From Serpentinimonas raichei (lineage in GTDB: Bacteria; Pseudomonadota; Gammaproteobacteria; Burkholderiales; Burkholderiaceae_C): 64,000 nucleotides of DNA. Below are positions 31,449 to 39,889 of this stretch, piece by piece. Location: positions 1,991,858 through 2,055,857 of the forward strand of contig NZ_AP014568.1 of assembly GCF_000828895.1 (NCBI RefSeq). Direction: 5' to 3'. The notes under the pieces were generated by a model. The model did no database searches, was not told where the DNA came from, and was given only the letters and a program-made list of their open reading frames with translations. Every line of letters starts with the position of its first letter. Position 1 is the first letter of the stretch. The translations under genes were made by a program, and so were the position numbers.

Positions 31449-31468
31449 AAAATAGCACGATCGTTCGT
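31449..31468. promoter_or_regulatory. TetR-type operator in the fadD promoter
   Basis: The 20-mer AAAATAGCACGATCGTTCGT is identical to the reverse complement of 53175-53194, upstream of the tetR gene of the beta-oxidation cluster. It contains the perfect 8-bp palindrome ACGATCGT with partial extended symmetry. It overlaps the -10 candidate CAAAAT (31448-31453), so binding should block fadD. It is comparable in role to FadP or PsrA sites that control fatty acid genes in proteobacteria. Confidence 0.7.
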
Positions 31469-31485
31469 TTCATTCCTCACCGATC

Positions 31486-33276
31486 ATGCAACACCCGTTC
31501 GCCAACACGCCCCGCCCGTGGGTCGCTGTGTATCGAGCAGTCGGTATCACGCCCGAGCTGCCGCCGCTGAGCCACCCCAACCTAGGGGCTTTCGTGCACG
31601 AAGCCTGCACGCGCTGGGCGCGTGAGAGCAAAGTCAAGGCAGCCTTTACTTGCGTGGTGCCCAACGGCATGAACGGCAGCCTGAGTTTTGCCAAGGTCGA
31701 CGAGCTGTCGGACTACTTCGCCGCCTATCTGCGCGAGGTGCTGGGCTTGCATGCGGGCGACCGGGTGGCGGTGCAGATGCCCAACGGGCTGGCCTATCCG
31801 GTGGTGGCATTTGGCATTTTGAAAGCCGGTTGCGTGCTGGTCAACACCAACCCGCTCTACACCCCGGCCGAAATGGTGCATCAGTACAAAGACGCCGGCG
31901 TCAAGGCCTTGGTGCTGATCGACATGTTTGCCGACAAGCTGCCCTCGGTGCTGTCCATGACCACCATCAAGCACGTGGTGCTGGCCGGGGTGTCGGAGTT
32001 TTTCCCGATCATCCCCAAGACCATCATTCGCGGCGTGCAAAAGGTCTGGGCGCAGGTGCTGCCCCCGGTCACGGTGCCGCACACGCGCATTGCCGCCGCG
32101 CTGGCGCAGGGCCGCGCCGCACTGCAAAAGGCCGGTGGCCGCCTGCACGCGCAGAACTACTGGAAAGCCATACAGCCGCACGAACTGGCGCTGCTGCAAT
32201 ACACCGGCGGCACCACCGGCGTGAGCAAGGGTGCCATGATCAGCCACGGCAACCTGCTCAACAACGTGCAGCAAATGCTGGCCATGGGCGGCACCCACAT
32301 GGAGCCGGGCAAGGAATGCGTGCTGACTGCGCTGCCGATTTATCACATCTTCGCATTCACAGCCAACTTGCTGGGTTTTCTCGCCATTGGGGGGCAAAAC
32401 ATCCTCATCCCCAGCCCGCGCCCGGTGCAAAACCTGCAGCGTGCGGTCGAAAACTACCCCATCACCTGGATAACGGGCGTCAACACGCTCTACAACGGCT
32501 TGCTCAACGAGGAGTGGTTCGTTGCCTACCCGCCGCGCAAGCTCAAAGCCTCTATTGCTGGCGGCACCTCGCTGCACAATGCGGTGGCCAAGCGCTGGCG
32601 CGAAGTGACCAAAACCCCGATCGCTGAAGGCTACGGCCTGACCGAGACCTCGCCCGTGGTGAGCTTCAACCCCCTGCACGGCGAGCCGCGCCTGGGCAGC
32701 ATCGGCATCCCGGCACCGGGCACCGACATTCGCTTGGTGGATGAGAATGGCGTTGACGTGAGCTTTGGTCAAGGGGGTGAGATTTACGTCAAAGGCCCGC
32801 AAGTCATGCAAGGCTACTGGCACCAGCCGGCCGAAACCGCTGCGGTGCTGCGCGACGGCTGGCTCGCCACCGGCGATGTGGCCGAGATGGACGACCAAGG
32901 CTTCATGCATATCGTCGATCGCAAAAAGGACATGATCCTGGTCTCGGGCTTCAATGTGTACCCGAATGAGATCGAAGAGGTGATCGCCGAGATGGATGCG
33001 GTGCTCGAAGTGGCCGTAGTCGGCACTCCGGATGAAAAAACCGGCGAAGCGGTGCGCGCCTACGTGGTGCACAACCCCGAGCACGACGGGGAGTTGCAGC
33101 CCGAGGCCGTGATCGCCCACTGCCGCAAGTTCCTGGCCGCCTACAAGGTGCCCAAGTCCATCGTGATCCGCGAAGAGCTGCCCAAAACGGTGGTTGGCAA
33201 GGTGCTGCGCAAAAACCTCAAGGCCGAAGTCAAGGCCGAATGGCAAGAGCAGCTCCGGGCCAACCTGCACCCCTGA
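31486..33276 (+). CDS. fadD: Long-chain fatty-acid-CoA ligase
   Basis: AMP-forming acyl-CoA synthetase of 596 residues that activates fatty acids for beta-oxidation. It has the P-loop YTGGTTGVSKGAM (near 243), core motif GYGLTETSPVVSFNP, the Asp of WLATGDVAEMD, hinge region DRKKDMILVSGFNVYP and the C-terminal catalytic Lys in PKTVVGKVLRK. Closest by motif to FadD. A TetR-type operator shared with the beta-oxidation regulator lies 18-37 nt upstream. The BASS transporter follows 38 nt downstream. Confidence 0.9.
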   Translation: MQHPFANTPRPWVAVYRAVGITPELPPLSHPNLGAFVHEACTRWARESKVKAAFTCVVPNGMNGSLSFAKVDELSDYFAAYLREVLGLHAGDRVAVQMPNGLAYPVVAFGILKAGCVLVNTNPLYTPAEMVHQYKDAGVKALVLIDMFADKLPSVLSMTTIKHVVLAGVSEFFPIIPKTIIRGVQKVWAQVLPPVTVPHTRIAAALAQGRAALQKAGGRLHAQNYWKAIQPHELALLQYTGGTTGVSKGAMISHGNLLNNVQQMLAMGGTHMEPGKECVLTALPIYHIFAFTANLLGFLAIGGQNILIPSPRPVQNLQRAVENYPITWITGVNTLYNGLLNEEWFVAYPPRKLKASIAGGTSLHNAVAKRWREVTKTPIAEGYGLTETSPVVSFNPLHGEPRLGSIGIPAPGTDIRLVDENGVDVSFGQGGEIYVKGPQVMQGYWHQPAETAAVLRDGWLATGDVAEMDDQGFMHIVDRKKDMILVSGFNVYPNEIEEVIAEMDAVLEVAVVGTPDEKTGEAVRAYVVHNPEHDGELQPEAVIAHCRKFLAAYKVPKSIVIREELPKTVVGKVLRKNLKAEVKAEWQEQLRANLHP

Positions 33277-33314
33277 GCCCTGCCATCCATAGCATGACAC
33301 CGGAGACCTAAAAA

Positions 33315-34232
33315 ATGCTCACCGAATTTGAAACCCAACTGCTCGGCTTGATGATGATGGTCATCATGCTCGGCATGGGCGCCTCGCTCACCCACCGCGA
33401 CTTCCTGATCGCCTTTCGCCGCCCCAAGGGGGTGCTGGTCGGCCTCGTGTGCCAGTACGGCATCATGCCTTTTCTGGGTTTTGCGCTGGCCATCGTGCTC
33501 AATTTTCCGCCCGCGCTCGCCGTCGGCCTGATCCTGATGGGCTGCATGCCGGGTGGCACCACCTCCAATATTTTTGCTTACTTCAGCAAGGGCGTGCTGG
33601 CGCTGTCGATCATGATGACCAGCGTCTCGACGCTGGTGGCGCTGGTGGCGGTACCGGCGCTGCTGGCCTTCTACACCGGCGTGGCCGGCATCGGCAGCGA
33701 GTTTGCGGTGCCCGCCAGCAACGTGGCTCAGGTGCTGGTGGTGTTGCTGGTACCCACCCTGATCGGCATGGTCACGCGCAAGCTCAACCCCAATATTGGG
33801 GCCACGATGGAACTCATCGGCAGCTTCATGGGCATTTTTGTGATTCTGTTCCTGATCGTCACTTGGGTGCCGCGCAACCACATGCTGCTGGAAGCCACCC
33901 CGGTGTCGGTCTACTTTGCGGTCATCGGTCTGGGGCTGATCGGCATGGCGCTGGGCTTCTTGCTGGCGCGCCTGCTGCGCCAGGACCGCAACCGCAGCCG
34001 CACCATCGCGCTCGAAACCGGCATTCAAAACGGGCCGCTGGCGGTGCTGATCGTGACCCTGACCTTTACCGGTGCCATGCAGCAAGATGTGTTGCTGATC
34101 CCGGTGCTGTATTCGCTCTTCATCGTGATCTCCAGCACCTTCGTCACGCTGTACTTCCGCCGTCTGGCCGACCGCGAGGCGCTGGCGCGCGACCAAGCCA
34201 AAACCGGCAGCGTGCTGCAAGCCTCGCGCTAA
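33315..34232 (+). CDS. Bile acid:sodium symporter (BASS) family transporter
   Basis: Integral inner-membrane protein of 305 residues with 9-10 hydrophobic segments. The SBF-family motifs are visible: MGASLTHRDF, GCMPGGTTSNIFAYFSKGVLALSI (discontinuous helix) and ETGIQNGPLAVLI (second crossing helix). BASS proteins cotransport organic anions with sodium; the substrate here is unknown. Its position after fadD hints at uptake of a carboxylate, by context only. Confidence 0.87.
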   Translation: MLTEFETQLLGLMMMVIMLGMGASLTHRDFLIAFRRPKGVLVGLVCQYGIMPFLGFALAIVLNFPPALAVGLILMGCMPGGTTSNIFAYFSKGVLALSIMMTSVSTLVALVAVPALLAFYTGVAGIGSEFAVPASNVAQVLVVLLVPTLIGMVTRKLNPNIGATMELIGSFMGIFVILFLIVTWVPRNHMLLEATPVSVYFAVIGLGLIGMALGFLLARLLRQDRNRSRTIALETGIQNGPLAVLIVTLTFTGAMQQDVLLIPVLYSLFIVISSTFVTLYFRRLADREALARDQAKTGSVLQASR

Positions 34233-34242
34233 ACTGTGGCGG

Positions 34243-34794
34243 ATGAACGCCGCCCGCGCCGCCGCCCCAACCCGATCGCCGTGGCACTTGCACTGGCTGT
34301 TGCTGGCGCTCGCCGTGGCGCTGGCCACTGCAACGCTGCCCGCCCACGCCCTGTCCAGCCCGCTGCAGGGCCGCGTGGTTGCGGTGGCCGACGGCGACTC
34401 CGTGACCGTGCTCGACGCGCAGCAAGGGCGGCACCGGGTGCGGCTGCTGGGCATCGACGCGCCCGAGCAAGCGCAACCCTGGGGCGCAGAATCGGGCATC
34501 TACCTCCGAGCCAAAGTCTTGCAACAAGAGGTGCAGGTCGTCTTTGCCAAAACCGATCGACACGGACGCCTAATCGGCACCTTGCTTTTGCAGGGGCAAG
34601 ATGTGAACCTGCAAATGCTGCGTGCTGGGTTGGCCTGGCATTACAAAGCGTATGCCATTGAGCAAGGATGGCTGGAGCGATGGCGCTATGCCCGTGCCGA
34701 ACGCCAGGCACAGCGCACCCAGCGCGGGCTGTGGGCCGACCCCGCCCCGACACCTCCATGGGAGTTTCGCCCACAGCAACGCGTCAAGCGCTAA
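34243..34794 (+). CDS. Thermonuclease-family (SNase-like) nuclease, exported
   Basis: A 183-residue staphylococcal-nuclease-fold protein. Residues 1-37 hold a basic N-terminus and hydrophobic stretch ending in ALPAHA-like residues, typical of a signal peptide. The SNase core has VVAVADGDSVTVLD, the catalytic Arg-Asp set in HRVRLLGIDAPEQAQPWG and KTDRHGRLIGTLLL. It would cleave nucleic acid outside the cytosol with calcium. The start ATG 34243 follows TAAACT by 7 nt and lacks a ribosome-binding site. It converges with the HD-domain gene. Confidence 0.85.
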   Translation: MNAARAAAPTRSPWHLHWLLLALAVALATATLPAHALSSPLQGRVVAVADGDSVTVLDAQQGRHRVRLLGIDAPEQAQPWGAESGIYLRAKVLQQEVQVVFAKTDRHGRLIGTLLLQGQDVNLQMLRAGLAWHYKAYAIEQGWLERWRYARAERQAQRTQRGLWADPAPTPPWEFRPQQRVKR

Positions 34795-34811
34795 GCCTTT
34801 GCACCACGCCC

Positions 34812-36020
34812 CTACAGCCGCGCCAGCAGCTTGGATGGGTTGACACGCACCCGCACCTCGTCGGCAGCCACGCCGGCCTTGATCTGAAACGCAGGCTCCG
34901 AGGTGTCGCGCAAGGCCGGCTCTCCCATAGGCAGGCCTTGGCGCCCCACCAAGGCAAAGGCCAGCGGCGCGTTGGCGCGGCGACCGCGGCGCACCACCAC
35001 CGCCAACTCCCCATTCTCCAACTGCACGTAGCTACCCGGTATATGCACTCCCACCGTTTTGATGAAAGCCGCCCCCAGCGGCGCCGCCTGCCCGTCTTGG
35101 GTCAGGTAAGCGTCGCGAGCGGCCACGTGCGCCGGCTGGCTGCGGCGACTGGCGCGCGGGCTGATGCGCGCCACAAACACGTCCGCCAAGGCCAACAAAT
35201 GCGCCGCCAGATCAGTGGGGGCGCAACCAGTCAGGTCGGGCAAGGGGGTCCGGGGCTGTTGGTGGTGGTGGCGCACCAAGTCCAACCACACTCCGTCTCC
35301 CACACCCAGCGCCTGCAAAATGCGCACCCCGTCGAGCGGATGGCGGTTGACACGCGCGCGCAGGGCTTCATCCAAAGGCTCCAGACGCAGCGCGAGCTCG
35401 TCTTGCAGCTTGCTCATGCCTATGTTCATGGTCAGCGCAGCGTGCATCAGGCTGCGCTGCAGCGGCTCATGGCCTGCCAGCAAGGGGGTGCCGACCAGCC
35501 GGCACAACACGGCGCTCAACAGGGCATGGCTGGCGCTGTAGCCCTGCGCACGGTCGAGCAACAACTGCACCAGAACGAACAGGCTGTCATCGACGCGGGC
35601 GCGCAAAACCTCGTCGATGCGGCTCTCAAGCTGCTGCAAGCGGCGTTCAAAATCCTGCGCCTGTTCGCCTTGGACGAGCAACAGCGACAAACGGGTGTGC
35701 AGATCGGTCCAACGCTCCAGCGCCGACAGCTCTTGCTCGTTGCGCGTGGGCTGCACGCCCATGGGCCGCGCCACCCCGGCAATCGCCTCCAGCCGCTCGT
35801 TGCCGCGCAGCTTTTTATCGATGGCCGCGGTGTAGCGAAAAGTCCACTGCCGATACTCCTCCTCGTCTACCATCGGCCCATGGGTCTTGAGCAAATCGCG
35901 GTGCGCTTCGTTGCGTATGATTTCGCCTCGGCGCAACAGAAGCACACCGTGCGGGTCCACCACGTTGACGGGCAACGGGGCATTGAGCTCGACTTGTTCG
36001 ATCGGGAACGGGACCTTCAT
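34812..36020 (-). CDS. Degenerate HD-GYP-like domain protein
   Basis: A 402-residue protein with an HD-GYP-type layout but without catalytic residues. Where the HD motif is expected it reads MHAALTMNIGMSKLQDEL, and where HHExxDGxGYP is expected it reads VRHHHQQPRTPLPDL. The C-terminal 90 residues (IPGSYVQLENGELAVVV onward) parallel the end of the intact HD-GYP protein encoded divergently (YPPGSVVQLSDGRYALVM). It is probably a c-di-GMP effector or a regulatory partner rather than a phosphodiesterase. The N-terminus (about 1-80) is of unknown type. Confidence 0.7.
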   Translation of the reverse strand: MKVPFPIEQVELNAPLPVNVVDPHGVLLLRRGEIIRNEAHRDLLKTHGPMVDEEEYRQWTFRYTAAIDKKLRGNERLEAIAGVARPMGVQPTRNEQELSALERWTDLHTRLSLLLVQGEQAQDFERRLQQLESRIDEVLRARVDDSLFVLVQLLLDRAQGYSASHALLSAVLCRLVGTPLLAGHEPLQRSLMHAALTMNIGMSKLQDELALRLEPLDEALRARVNRHPLDGVRILQALGVGDGVWLDLVRHHHQQPRTPLPDLTGCAPTDLAAHLLALADVFVARISPRASRRSQPAHVAARDAYLTQDGQAAPLGAAFIKTVGVHIPGSYVQLENGELAVVVRRGRRANAPLAFALVGRQGLPMGEPALRDTSEPAFQIKAGVAADEVRVRVNPSKLLARL

Positions 36021-36097
36021 TTCGCTATGCTACCAGTCAGGCGGGCGCACCAGAGTCAGCGGCCCAGCCAACACCCCAAAATGCAGGCTGTGCTAGC

Positions 36098-36116
36098 TTT
36101 GGTGATAATCACCAAA
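36098..36116. promoter_or_regulatory. Palindrome over a -10 box in the c-di-GMP divergon
   Basis: TTTGGTGA-TAA-TCACCAAA is a perfect 8-bp inverted repeat with a 3-nt centre. Its centre forms GATAAT (36104-36109), a plausible -10 box for the HD-GYP gene 36 nt further on. A dimeric regulator bound here would occlude the promoter. The regulator is not identifiable from the window. Confidence 0.55.
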
Positions 36117-36151
36117 CAACCCTCCAATTTTCAGGCTGAGGGACTTCATCT

Positions 36152-37468
36152 ATGACCGACACCAGCCATCCTACTATCCCAGCGTCTGAACTGCGGGTGG
36201 GGCTTTATGTGCATTTGGACTTGGCTTGGATAGATCACCCGTTTGCCAGCAGCAGCTTCAAAATCGGCACGCAGCAGCAGATCGACACCATCCACTCCCT
36301 AGGCTTGCAGCGCCTGCGCTACAGCCCCGAGCGCAGCGACCCCCCTGCAAGCGCCGCAACCGCAGTCCACGAAGCCGTATCGCGTGCTGCGCCTTCGCAA
36401 GCAGATGCCGCTGCCGCACCAACCCCAGTCCCTGAAGCGCTCCCCGCATCTGCAGCCACACCATCTGCCACCCAATGGGCGCAAACGCAGCGCCTCGCCC
36501 AACTCCAGTGCGAGCGCCAGTATGCCGAGAGCAGCCGTGCGGTCAAAGCCCTGTTCGAGCAAGTGCAAGCAGCCCCGCAACAAGCCGGGCAGGCCAGTGC
36601 CGCGCTCGTGCAAAGCATGGTGTCGCAACTGACCCAGAACGCCGAATCGGCGCTGCGCCTGCTGGCCGATGGCGCGTGCGACCGCTCGTCTCAGCACGCC
36701 ATCAACGTGGCCGTGCTGAGCGTGCTGCTGGGCCAAGCCATGGGACATGGTGCCGAGGACCTGCAAGCGCTGGCCTTGGCCGCCCTGTGGCACGACGTGG
36801 GCAAGCTCGAGTTGCCGCAGCGGGTGCGGCTGCGCGACGACACCTTCGGCCCCAGTCACCTCAAGCTCTACCAAGAGCACGTGATGCACAGTGTGGTCTG
36901 GGGCAAGCGCCTCGGGCTGCCCGCGCCCGCCTTGCTGGGCATCGCGCAACATCACGAACTGGCCGACGGGAGCGGCTTTCCGCGCGGTCTGGCGGCCGAC
37001 AAAATCGCCCCGATTTCGCACATCTTGGCGCTGGTCAACCGCTACGACGGCTTGTGCAACCCAGCCAACCCGATCAAGGCCCTGACGCCGCACGAAGCGC
37101 TGGCCCAGATTTTCGCCAGTCTGAAAGCGCGCTTCGAAGCCCGCACCCTGAGCGCCTTCATCCGCATGATGGGCATCTACCCGCCCGGCTCGGTGGTGCA
37201 ACTCAGCGACGGGCGCTACGCGCTGGTGATGTCGGTCAACGCGGCGCGGCCGCTCAAGCCCCGGCTTCGGGTTTACGATGCGCAGCCCGGCGCCGACGAA
37301 CCGGCATGGCTCGACTTGCAACAAGAACCCCATTTGAATATCCAACGCAGCCTGCGCCCCGACCAACTGCCGCGCCCGGCGCTGAACCAACTCTCGCCCC
37401 GCCCTCGGGTTTGCTACTACTTTGAGCGCGCGGTCGATCTGCATCCGCCAGACGGAGCGGGCGCATGA
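36152..37468 (+). CDS. HD-GYP c-di-GMP phosphodiesterase
   Basis: A 438-residue cytosolic c-di-GMP phosphodiesterase. The N-terminal DUF3391-like segment (IPASELRVGLYVHLDLAWIDHPF) is followed by an Ala/Pro-rich linker (about 65-110), then the HD-GYP domain (about 150-360) with ALAALWHDVGKLELP and the signature HHELADGSGFPRG, where GFP replaces GYP. The metal-binding residues are intact. It overlaps the next gene by ATGA, so the phosphodiesterase and the GGDEF-EAL protein are made together. Confidence 0.87.
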   Translation: MTDTSHPTIPASELRVGLYVHLDLAWIDHPFASSSFKIGTQQQIDTIHSLGLQRLRYSPERSDPPASAATAVHEAVSRAAPSQADAAAAPTPVPEALPASAATPSATQWAQTQRLAQLQCERQYAESSRAVKALFEQVQAAPQQAGQASAALVQSMVSQLTQNAESALRLLADGACDRSSQHAINVAVLSVLLGQAMGHGAEDLQALALAALWHDVGKLELPQRVRLRDDTFGPSHLKLYQEHVMHSVVWGKRLGLPAPALLGIAQHHELADGSGFPRGLAADKIAPISHILALVNRYDGLCNPANPIKALTPHEALAQIFASLKARFEARTLSAFIRMMGIYPPGSVVQLSDGRYALVMSVNAARPLKPRLRVYDAQPGADEPAWLDLQQEPHLNIQRSLRPDQLPRPALNQLSPRPRVCYYFERAVDLHPPDGAGA

Positions 37469-39867
37469 ACCACATCCAATGGGAGCCCCTGCTCGAACGC
37501 CTGCTGGAAGCGGTCTGGCTGGTCGATCCGAACACGCTGCGCATCGTGGCGGCCAACCCGTGCGCCGCCGACTTGCTGCAACTCCCGCTGCACCGCTTGC
37601 GCGGCAGCCTGGCCAGCGACCATTCGGCCAGCCCGCAAGATCTCCATTTCTGGTCCACCTTGGCGCAGGACGGGCTGGGCAGCCTGCAGTCCGAGGCCCT
37701 GTTGCGCCGCGCCGACGGCCAGACGGTGCGGGTGTTGCGGCGCATCTCGGTTTTGCCCAACGCCGAGGGGCCGCCGCTGCACCTGGTGGCCATGCAAGAC
37801 CAAACGCAGCAGCACCAAACCGAGCAGCAACTCGAGCACCTGCTGGCCGAGCTGCGCGCCACGCTGGAGTCGACCGCCGACGGCATTTTGGTGTGCGACC
37901 TCGACGGCCGCATCCGCGCCTTCAACCGGCTCTTTGCCCAACTCTGGGATCTGCCCGCCACCTTGCTCAGCCAGCAAGACGACGAGGCCATTCACACCTG
38001 GATGGTCGGCCGCGTGACCGATGCCGACAGCTACGGCCTGCGACTAGGCCAGATTCAGCGTCTGCCGCTGCTCGAATGCACCGACGTGCTGGTGCTGCAG
38101 AGTGGGCGCGTGCTGGAACGCATTGCCCGACCCCAGTACGCGCGCGGACGCCCGATCGGGCGCGTCTTCGCCTATCGCGACGTCACCGAGCGCACCGCCA
38201 TCGAAGCCAAACTTCGGCTGGCCTCCAAGGTGTTCGAGTCCAGCCTGGATGCGATCTTCATCACCGACCCGCAACACTGGGTGCTGGTCTGCAATCCGGC
38301 GGCTGAGCGGCTCACTGGCCACACGCACGCTGCGCTGGCCCAATGCGATGCCACCGGGCTGTTTTTTTCCCCCACCCGCCCCGATTGGTCTAAGGATCTG
38401 TTGCACCAATTGCAGCAACAGGGCTACTGGGAGGGCGAGCTCTGGTACCGGCGCCCCGACCAGTCGGCACTGGCGCTGCTGGTGTCGTGGGTGGTGCTGC
38501 GCGACGGGGCCGGGCAGCCGCTCAATACGGTGTTGTTTGCCAAAGATTTGTCGGAAAAACTGGCGGCGCAGCAACGCATCGAGCAGCTCGCCTACACCGA
38601 CCCCCTGACCGGCCTGCCCAACCGCCTGACCCTAACCGAACGCGTCGGACACGCGATACGGGTGGCACAGCGCAGCGGCACCGGCTTTGCCGTGATGTTC
38701 CTCGATCTGGACCGCTTCAAGCACATCAACGATTCGCTCGGACACCTGTTTGGCGACAAGGTGCTGATCGAGATCGCCTCCCGACTCCAGACCTGCCTGC
38801 GCCAGACCGACACCTTGTGTCGCTTGGGCGGCGACGAGTTTGTCATTCACCTGCACGAAGCCGACGCGGCCGGGGCCGAAATCACCGCCCGGCGCCTGAT
38901 CGAGGCCGTGGTGCAGCCGGTGGAAATTGAGGGCCTGTACTTCAACCTCTCGTGCAGCCTCGGCATTGCGCTGTACCCAGACGACGGCGCATCGCTGGAC
39001 GAACTGATCCGCCTGTCTGACACCGCGATGTACGAAGTGAAGGAGCGCGGCAAGGGCCACTACCGCTTCTACCGGCCCGAAATGAACGCCAACTTGCTGG
39101 CGCGCATCCAACTCGACCACGCCCTGCGCGAGGGCCTGCGCGCCCAGCAATTCGTGCTGCACTACCAGCCGCGCATCGATCTGCGCAGCGGCCAGTTGCG
39201 CTCCTGCGAGGCGCTGCTGCGCTGGCAACACCCCGAACGGGGCTTGGTGCTGCCAAGCGAGTTCATCGGTGTGGCCGAAGAAACCGGCTTCATCGTCACG
39301 CTGGGCGACTGGGTGCTCGATAGCGCGGTGCAGCAGGCCGCGGCTTGGCTGCATGCGGGCACACCCTGCCCGGTGGCGGTCAATGTGTCGGCGCTGCAGT
39401 TTCACCAAACCGACTGGGTGGCGCGCGTGGCGCGGGCCTTGAACGCGCACGCGCTGCCAGCCGAGCTGCTGGAGCTTGAGTTGACCGAATCGATCCTGAT
39501 TCGGGACGCCGACGAAGCGCTGGAGCGCCTGCTGGCCTTGCGCGACTTGGGCGTGCGGCTGTCGCTGGACGACTTTGGCACCGGCTACTCCAGCCTCACC
39601 TATCTGAAACGCTTTCCGCTGCAGCAACTCAAGATCGACCGCTGCTTCATCGCCACCATGCACACCGACCCCGTCGATGCCGCGATCGTGGCGGCCATCA
39701 TCCAGATGGGCCAGGCGCTGCAAATGGAGGTGGTGGCCGAAGGGGTAGAGCTGGCCGAGCAACACGCCCGTCTGCTGGCCTTGGGTTGCGACCAGTTCCA
39801 AGGGTTCTTATGCTCGCCGGCTGTGCCGCCCGAACCATTCGGCCAGTTCTTGCGGCAAGCCCGATAA
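37465..39867 (+). CDS. PAS-PAS-PAS-GGDEF-EAL c-di-GMP turnover protein
   Basis: An 800-residue signalling protein. Three PAS-like regions lie at about 10-110, 130-250 and 255-370 (for example ESTADGILVCDLDGRIRAFN and ESSLDAIFITDPQHWVLVCN). The GGDEF domain has an intact CRLGGDEFVIHL, and the EAL domain has SCEALLRWQHP, LELTES, DDFGTGYSSLTYLKRFP and AEGVELAE. Both catalytic sites look functional, so it may make or degrade c-di-GMP depending on the PAS input. There are no transmembrane segments. Its start overlaps the upstream HD-GYP gene by 4 nt. Confidence 0.9.
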   Translation: MNHIQWEPLLERLLEAVWLVDPNTLRIVAANPCAADLLQLPLHRLRGSLASDHSASPQDLHFWSTLAQDGLGSLQSEALLRRADGQTVRVLRRISVLPNAEGPPLHLVAMQDQTQQHQTEQQLEHLLAELRATLESTADGILVCDLDGRIRAFNRLFAQLWDLPATLLSQQDDEAIHTWMVGRVTDADSYGLRLGQIQRLPLLECTDVLVLQSGRVLERIARPQYARGRPIGRVFAYRDVTERTAIEAKLRLASKVFESSLDAIFITDPQHWVLVCNPAAERLTGHTHAALAQCDATGLFFSPTRPDWSKDLLHQLQQQGYWEGELWYRRPDQSALALLVSWVVLRDGAGQPLNTVLFAKDLSEKLAAQQRIEQLAYTDPLTGLPNRLTLTERVGHAIRVAQRSGTGFAVMFLDLDRFKHINDSLGHLFGDKVLIEIASRLQTCLRQTDTLCRLGGDEFVIHLHEADAAGAEITARRLIEAVVQPVEIEGLYFNLSCSLGIALYPDDGASLDELIRLSDTAMYEVKERGKGHYRFYRPEMNANLLARIQLDHALREGLRAQQFVLHYQPRIDLRSGQLRSCEALLRWQHPERGLVLPSEFIGVAEETGFIVTLGDWVLDSAVQQAAAWLHAGTPCPVAVNVSALQFHQTDWVARVARALNAHALPAELLELELTESILIRDADEALERLLALRDLGVRLSLDDFGTGYSSLTYLKRFPLQQLKIDRCFIATMHTDPVDAAIVAAIIQMGQALQMEVVAEGVELAEQHARLLALGCDQFQGFLCSPAVPPEPFGQFLRQAR

Positions 39868-39889
39868 GCAAGCCCGATAATTGCGCCCC

